Assembly (NCBI GenBank): GCA_028699365.1
Contig: JAQVUQ010000066.1
Location: 1 to 10,065, forward strand
DNA from: a bacterium
GTDB lineage: Bacteria > UBP13 > UBA5359
Reading direction: 5' to 3'
DNA: 10,065 nucleotides
Below are positions 6,948 through 10,065 of this stretch, in pieces. The stretch's first letter is position 1. Each line of letters begins with the position of its first letter. The notes under the pieces are model-generated. The model did no database searches. It was not told the DNA's origin and worked only from the letters and a program-made list of their open reading frames with translations. The translations under genes and the position numbers were made by a program.

Positions 6948-8102
6948 CTAGTTAGCAGTCCGATCGATCTTCGCGTCGCCGATCAATTCCGTCGAATCCC
7001 TGATCTCAAGCTGCACCGGCAATTCTATCCCCGGCAACTGCCTGGTTCCGGTTTTCATCATTCTGAAAAGCATTTCGGCCGCCGCCCGTCCCATCTCCAG
7101 CATAGGCACTTTAAGCGTAGATAAAGCAGGCCTGAACAATTCGCCCAGCTCTATTCCGGTACTGCTCACTACCGACACTTGCTCCGGAATCTCGATACCG
7201 TTATCCTGGCAAAACTTAATGGCGCCTATGGCCAGGTAATCACCGGCAGTGAAAATGGCTCCGGGAAGACACCGCTTCTCCTTATAATACCGCTCCAGAG
7301 CACGGTATCCGGATTCCATATAGATATCGTCGACATCTCTGATATCCAGGTTGGATATCCCGATACCCCGGCGCAAAACAGCTTCCTGAAATCCCCTGAT
7401 TTTGAGAAATTCGGTGTAATCAAAAGTCTTTATCATCAGAACCAGGTAAGACGTTATACCCATATCCACCAGGTAATCCGCCACCTGTCTGCCGCCGTTG
7501 TAATTGTCAGAAGCCACGTAATTGAAGGCAATATCCTCTTCCCAGCGGTCGATCATGACGTACGGCCTGTCAATACGCGCCAGCAAAGCCCGCATATCTT
7601 CATCCATAGACAGAGGGAAAAAGATGAAGCCGTCAAAACCGGCTACGTTATCGATGATCTCCTGATGAAAAGCTTTTTTGCAATTACTCACCGGCAGCAA
7701 GGTCAGATAATATTCCCCTCCCATGCTCTCCTGAATGCCGGTAAATATGGCATTGGTCCATGGCGCTTCCTGAGCATTGATACACAGCTCTCCTTTAAGA
7801 GAAGGAAAAACAATACCGATATGTTTCTTTTTCAGCAGCGGAGCAGCCGTAATGCTATCTGAACTCTTGCGCCTCACCCTGGGCCTGGCGCCCCTGGATG
7901 TCTCCAGATAGCCTTCGCTGACCAAATCGGAAACTACTCTGCGGCTGGTAATAATACTGACGCCATAGGTTTTTGACATCTCCGAAAGCGATGGGAAAAA
8001 AGAACCGGGCTGCAATACTCCACTCTCCAATTCCTCGATCAGCCTGTTCTTTACCTGAACGTAAAGAGGCACTCCGCTATCATGATCTACATATCGCCGC
8101 AT
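6948..8102 (-). CDS. GntR-HTH / LacI-sensor chimeric transcriptional regulator
   Basis: 384 residues from ATG 8102 to TAG 6948. The ATG is chosen because AAGGAG lies upstream at 8115-8120 (spacing a little long at 12); a TTG at 8126 would add eight residues but has no ribosome site. Residues about 9-77 form a GntR winged helix (VPLYVQVKNRLIEELESG, then PSLSEMSKTYGVSIITSRRVVSDLVSEGYLET). From about 94 (KHIGIVFPSL) to the end is a LacI-type periplasmic-binding-like domain: DGFIFFPLS, VMIDRW, VASDNYNGGRQVADYL, GAIFTAGDYLAIGAIKFCQDNGIEIPEQVSVV and PALSTLKVPMLEMGRAAAEML. Regulators of this build (for example AraR of Bacillus) bind a sugar and usually repress a neighbouring sugar-use operon. As first gene of the run it probably controls itself and the genes after it, through the palindrome at 8155-8166. 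The ligand is unknown. Confidence 0.92.
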   Translation of the reverse strand: MRRYVDHDSGVPLYVQVKNRLIEELESGVLQPGSFFPSLSEMSKTYGVSIITSRRVVSDLVSEGYLETSRGARPRVRRKSSDSITAAPLLKKKHIGIVFPSLKGELCINAQEAPWTNAIFTGIQESMGGEYYLTLLPVSNCKKAFHQEIIDNVAGFDGFIFFPLSMDEDMRALLARIDRPYVMIDRWEEDIAFNYVASDNYNGGRQVADYLVDMGITSYLVLMIKTFDYTEFLKIRGFQEAVLRRGIGISNLDIRDVDDIYMESGYRALERYYKEKRCLPGAIFTAGDYLAIGAIKFCQDNGIEIPEQVSVVSSTGIELGELFRPALSTLKVPMLEMGRAAAEMLFRMMKTGTRQLPGIELPVQLEIRDSTELIGDAKIDRTAN

Positions 8103-8139
8103 TGCCTTTATCTTCTCCTTAGACAACTTTGCATATATC

Positions 8140-8147
8140 TACTTTGT
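8140..8147 (+). repeat. TACTTTGT element, copy 1
   Basis: An eight-base sequence identical to the one at 8231-8238, 91 bases apart on the same strand, flanking the main promoter. A CTTTGT/ACAAAG relative lies between them in the other orientation. It may be a regulator half-site. Confidence 0.4.
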
Positions 8148-8154
8148 ATATAAA

Positions 8155-8166
8155 TTATGCGCATAA
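8155..8166. promoter_or_regulatory. Candidate operator: perfect 12-bp palindrome with central CG
   Basis: TTATGCGCATAA is its own reverse complement and sits about 10-21 bases after the predicted transcription start of the regulator operon. Position, symmetry and the central CG suit an operator for a dimeric regulator encoded by the next gene. It lies inside the loop of a larger imperfect inverted repeat (CTTTGTGTATATAA at 8185-8198 against TTATATACAAAG at 8142-8153). Binding is inferred, not shown. Confidence 0.5.
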
Positions 8167-8183
8167 AGCCTTGCTTGCATTTC

Positions 8184-8212
8184 ATTATATACACAAAGCA
8201 CAAAGCTGTCAA
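8184..8212 (-). promoter_or_regulatory. Consensus sigma70-type promoter of the regulator/glycosidase operon
   Basis: On the minus strand TTGACA (8207-8212) and TATAAT (8184-8189) are separated by exactly 17 bases, a perfect match to the consensus. Start of transcription would be near 8176-8177, giving a leader of about 75 bases. The spacer contains GCTTTGT twice in tandem (8193-8206). A promoter this strong would need tight repression, consistent with the nearby palindrome. Confidence 0.8.
8193..8206 (-). repeat. Tandem GCTTTGT duplication in the promoter spacer
   Basis: The seven-base word GCTTTGT occurs twice without a gap between the -35 and -10 boxes. Together with the TACTTTGT copies on either side it forms a cluster of TTTGT/ACAAA elements. 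Confidence 0.5.
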
Positions 8213-8219
8213 TTCCTAA

Positions 8220-8248
8220 ATTATACACCTTACTTTGTTGAGACTTAA
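8220..8248 (-). promoter_or_regulatory. Possible second, upstream promoter
   Basis: A perfect -10 box TATAAT (8220-8225) has a weak -35-like TTAAGT (8243-8248) at 17 bases. It would lie about 36 bases upstream of the main promoter. The -10 match is good, the -35 match only three of six. Confidence 0.35.
8231..8238 (+). repeat. TACTTTGT element, copy 2
   Basis: Second exact copy of the eight-base element found at 8140-8147. It lies inside the spacer of the weak upstream promoter. Confidence 0.4.
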
Positions 8249-8330
8249 TGGGAATTCCGGACATTGGGTAGCAATTTCGATTTTTATGTCGCTTGCCGAT
8301 AGATTGATAAGGTTATGCATGGACGGCCCC

Positions 8331-9209
8331 TTAAATACGGCCGGTATCCGCCGGCTCCTGCACGGCCGGCAGTTGCAGTTTTCTATACATCGAAGGCGTC
8401 ATACCGGTAACTAACTTGAAATTGCGGTTAAAAACGGCAAAGTCCTCGAAGCCGACTCTTTGCGATATGCTATCCACCGTCAGACCGCTGTCTTCCTTAA
8501 GCAGTCGCTTGGCTTCCGCTACCCGGCGCTGTATTATGTAATGCTTGGGGTTCAATCCTGTATGCTGCTTGAAGAGACGTGACAGGTGTCCCGAAGTACA
8601 GCCGAAGTCTTGTGCTATAGCGTGAAGTGCCAGTGGTTGGTCTAAGCGCTGTTCAATATGTTCCATTAAACGACTGGCCATAGGATTGGTGTTGCCGGCA
8701 GGTACACGCTCTCCATGCAGCAATTCCCTTTTAACAAGCAACAGAAAATGCTGCAGCAGAACGGTTACGATATCGGACCAGCCATCATCCTTTGTCTTGA
8801 TCTCCCGGCAAATGGAATTCACTATAATTTCCATCAGAGTGGCTTCCTGTTCCGCCAGGGTGATTACATGACAAAAATCCCTGTCGTTAACAGAGCCGCC
8901 CGGCTTCCTGTTCTCCACCAGCGAAGCCGGAAAGAATAAAGAAGCTTTTTCCAGATAAGAGCCCGGCGCAGGTATACAGCGATGGACCTCATTGGGCCTG
9001 ATGATTACCAGGGTATTCTTCCGGTATTCGTACTGCCTGTCCACAATAAAGTAGGAGCCGCAACCTCTTTTGATCAGATGATATTCATACTCCTCGTGGT
9101 AGGCCAGTTGCTTCTCCGGATATCTCGACCGCGTCCAGACAGCTTTAACCGGTAGCTCCATCGGCCCCTCGAAAATTGCCTCGTGATGGGCCTTAACAGC
9201 AAAGGTCAT
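8331..9209 (-). CDS. AraC-family transcriptional regulator with cupin-like sensor domain
   Basis: 292 residues, ATG 9209 to TAA 8331. The N-terminal part (about 20-110) resembles the AraC-type cupin: HEEYEYHLIKRGCGSYFIVD near 38-57 and IIRPNEVHRCIPAPGSY near 69-85, with histidines 38, 44 and 76 in cupin-like places. Residues about 178-278 are two helix-turn-helix units: ALHAIAQDFGCTSGHLSRLFKQHTGLNPKHYI and the signature VDSISQRVGFEDFAVFNRNFKLVTGMTPSMYRK. Such proteins bind a sugar and usually activate nearby catabolic genes. The gene has its own spacer and possible promoter, and ends 228 bases before the next regulator. It may govern the operon below or the gene above. The start lacks a strong ribosome site (AGGTGTAGCAGAAG precedes it), so a start a little downstream cannot be excluded. 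Confidence 0.92.
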   Translation of the reverse strand: MTFAVKAHHEAIFEGPMELPVKAVWTRSRYPEKQLAYHEEYEYHLIKRGCGSYFIVDRQYEYRKNTLVIIRPNEVHRCIPAPGSYLEKASLFFPASLVENRKPGGSVNDRDFCHVITLAEQEATLMEIIVNSICREIKTKDDGWSDIVTVLLQHFLLLVKRELLHGERVPAGNTNPMASRLMEHIEQRLDQPLALHAIAQDFGCTSGHLSRLFKQHTGLNPKHYIIQRRVAEAKRLLKEDSGLTVDSISQRVGFEDFAVFNRNFKLVTGMTPSMYRKLQLPAVQEPADTGRI

Positions 9210-9285
9210 CTTCTGCTACACCTGCCTGGTCTTCGCACAATAATTTCAACCCGACTTGCAACAATACAACACTGAACATGTTTTC

Positions 9286-9314
9286 ATTTTACACTCATAT
9301 TACATGATGAACAA
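9286..9314 (-). promoter_or_regulatory. Possible promoter of the AraC-family gene
   Basis: TTGTTC (9309-9314) and TAAAAT (9286-9291) are spaced by 17 bases on the minus strand, with a good -10 and a mediocre -35. An AACATGTT palindrome at 9275-9282 falls at the expected start site and could be an operator. Confidence 0.4.
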
Positions 9315-9319
9315 GGTTT

Positions 9320-9353
9320 CAGCAAAGCGGACATCAAACCCGACAGTTTGCTG
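9320..9353 (-). terminator. Weak hairpin after the right-edge gene
   Basis: CAGCAAA and TTTGCTG form a perfect 7-pair stem around a 20-base loop, beginning a few bases after the TAA at 9357. There is no T run after it, so intrinsic termination is doubtful; it could be a 3'-end stabilising hairpin. Confidence 0.3.
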
Positions 9354-9356
9354 TTA

Positions 9357-10065
9357 TTAGAAGCGTTTCCTGTAATAGGGGCTCATTGCCCGCTGCAGTA
9401 ATTCACTATCCCTCCTGCAAGGGTTCCAGAGAATTTCCGCCAGCAGAGCTACGCTGAGTTGTATGGATTCCTCAAACATGCCGTCCTCCACCAGACCGGT
9501 CACCGTCATTCCGGCAGGAGAAGCTTCCAGCATCTCCCTGAAGAATCTGGAAGCCGCGGACAGATTCCTGACCCATAGTTCGTTTACCCTGTCCCAGCGC
9601 GGACGGCGCTCTTCCAAACGACGTCTGATAAACCCGGCATCCCTCTCCCCCATTATAAAGGATCCGTGATGCTCGAATTCCGCCAGCCAGCGCAGGCAGA
9701 TAAAACCCTTGGGAACCATGGCGAACTCCGTTTCCGGCCTGAAAGAAGCTATCTTCCTGGAATATTTCAGAGTAGCCTGTACCGTATCCAGATGCGACGG
9801 CTTATCCAGTCCCGGTTCGACTCCGTCGGCCACCGGATTATAGGAGTAAGGCATGACCCCGGCGTCCTCCCAGACAATAACAACTCGCTTGTCCAGCCCC
9901 GCCAGATCGACATAATTATCCAGAACAGACATGGCATGCAGGCCGAACTGGATATAAAGGTCAGGCTCTTGGCGGAAAAGCTCCGCGGAAATTTCATTGA
10001 CCAGATCACAGACCAGCGAGGCTACGGAACGTCCGTTCACAAACAGATCGTTGTGCTCCGTCAGG
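9357..10065 (-). CDS. C-terminal part of an unrecognised, possibly glycosidase-like protein
   Basis: The frame is open to the right edge, so the 5' end is missing; 235 residues are visible and the TAA stop is at 9357-9359. The GTG at 10040 is unlikely to be the true start because the frame continues upstream (TEHNDLF). I do not recognise the family with confidence. The first part, EISAELFRQEPDLYIQFGLHAMSV followed by RVVIVWEDAGVMPYSYNP, alternates like strands and helices of a TIM barrel with acidic residues at strand ends. The rest (FFREMLEASPAGMTVTGLVEDGMFEES, AEILWNPCRRDSELLQRAMSPYYRK) is helical and recalls the C-terminal part of GH20/GH67/DUF4838-like enzymes. That link rests on general resemblance only. 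The gene is followed by the AraC gene on the same strand, 147 bases later, so both may belong to the same sugar locus. Confidence 0.7.
   Translation of the reverse strand, partial: LTEHNDLFVNGRSVASLVCDLVNEISAELFRQEPDLYIQFGLHAMSVLDNYVDLAGLDKRVVIVWEDAGVMPYSYNPVADGVEPGLDKPSHLDTVQATLKYSRKIASFRPETEFAMVPKGFICLRWLAEFEHHGSFIMGERDAGFIRRRLEERRPRWDRVNELWVRNLSAASRFFREMLEASPAGMTVTGLVEDGMFEESIQLSVALLAEILWNPCRRDSELLQRAMSPYYRKRF

Noticed and set aside
5588-6950. Genome-wide recoding of TAG as glutamine
   Set aside because: The GntR/LacI regulator ends with TAG at 6948-6950 at a natural family length, so TAG appears to be used as a stop here. One case is weak evidence, but it makes a general code change unlikely.
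7179-7862. Plus-strand ORF of 227 codons
   Set aside because: It is entirely antisense to the GntR/LacI regulator, whose sequence matches a known family from end to end. The plus-strand product has no recognisable feature.
1-10065. CRISPR arrays, insertion sequences, tRNA or rRNA genes
   Set aside because: No regularly spaced repeats, transposase-like proteins, terminal inverted repeats around a gene, or structural RNA patterns were seen on either strand.

Overview
The window is one arm of a carbohydrate-related accessory locus in which every gene I can support lies on the minus strand, so transcription runs from high to low coordinates. The best clue to the host is a prepilin-type protein at 4952-5776. 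It has an [19 protein letters not shown]-type N-terminus and a C-terminal H-X9-DG motif. Pilin-like proteins of this kind are expanded in Armatimonadota and in the Planctomycetota/Verrucomicrobiota/Lentisphaerota group. The GntR-HTH/LacI-sensor regulator, the AraC regulator and the glycosidase-like TIM-barrel proteins also fit such a polysaccharide-degrading bacterium. This placement is an inference; no rRNA or tRNA is present to fix it.

Layout in the direction of transcription. 10065-9357: the C-terminal 235 codons of a gene entering from the right edge, not confidently recognised. 9356-9210: a spacer with a hairpin and a plausible promoter. 9209-8331: an AraC-family regulator with a cupin-like sensor. 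8330-8103: an AT-rich control region with two tandem sigma70-type promoters. One of these is a perfect consensus with 17-bp spacing. The region also holds a perfect 12-bp palindrome just after the predicted start and several TACTTTGT/GCTTTGT elements. From here a closely packed run of five genes begins: a GntR/LacI chimeric regulator (8102-6948), a cytoplasmic glycosyl-hydrolase-like (GHL10/DUF187-type) protein (6919-5780), the prepilin-type protein (5776-4952), a 1020-residue exported protein joining HEAT repeats to a glycosidase-like module (4881-1819), and a GH42/GHL6-like glycosidase that runs off the left edge (1772-1).

Gaps inside the run are between -7 and 70 bases, and no separate promoter is evident, so I read it as one operon under the regulator that opens it. 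The likely logic is local sugar sensing by the GntR/LacI protein (and perhaps AraC), one exported and two cytoplasmic glycosidase-like enzymes, and a pilin-like surface or secretion protein. No transporter is seen in the window.

The most notable points are: an in-frame amber codon in the prepilin gene exactly where relatives carry a glutamine (MYA-Q-DYD), with 211 open codons after it in the same frame; the HEAT-repeat/glycosidase fusion; the very strong operator-decorated promoter; and a perfect 12+12 base inverted repeat inside the GHL10-like coding sequence.
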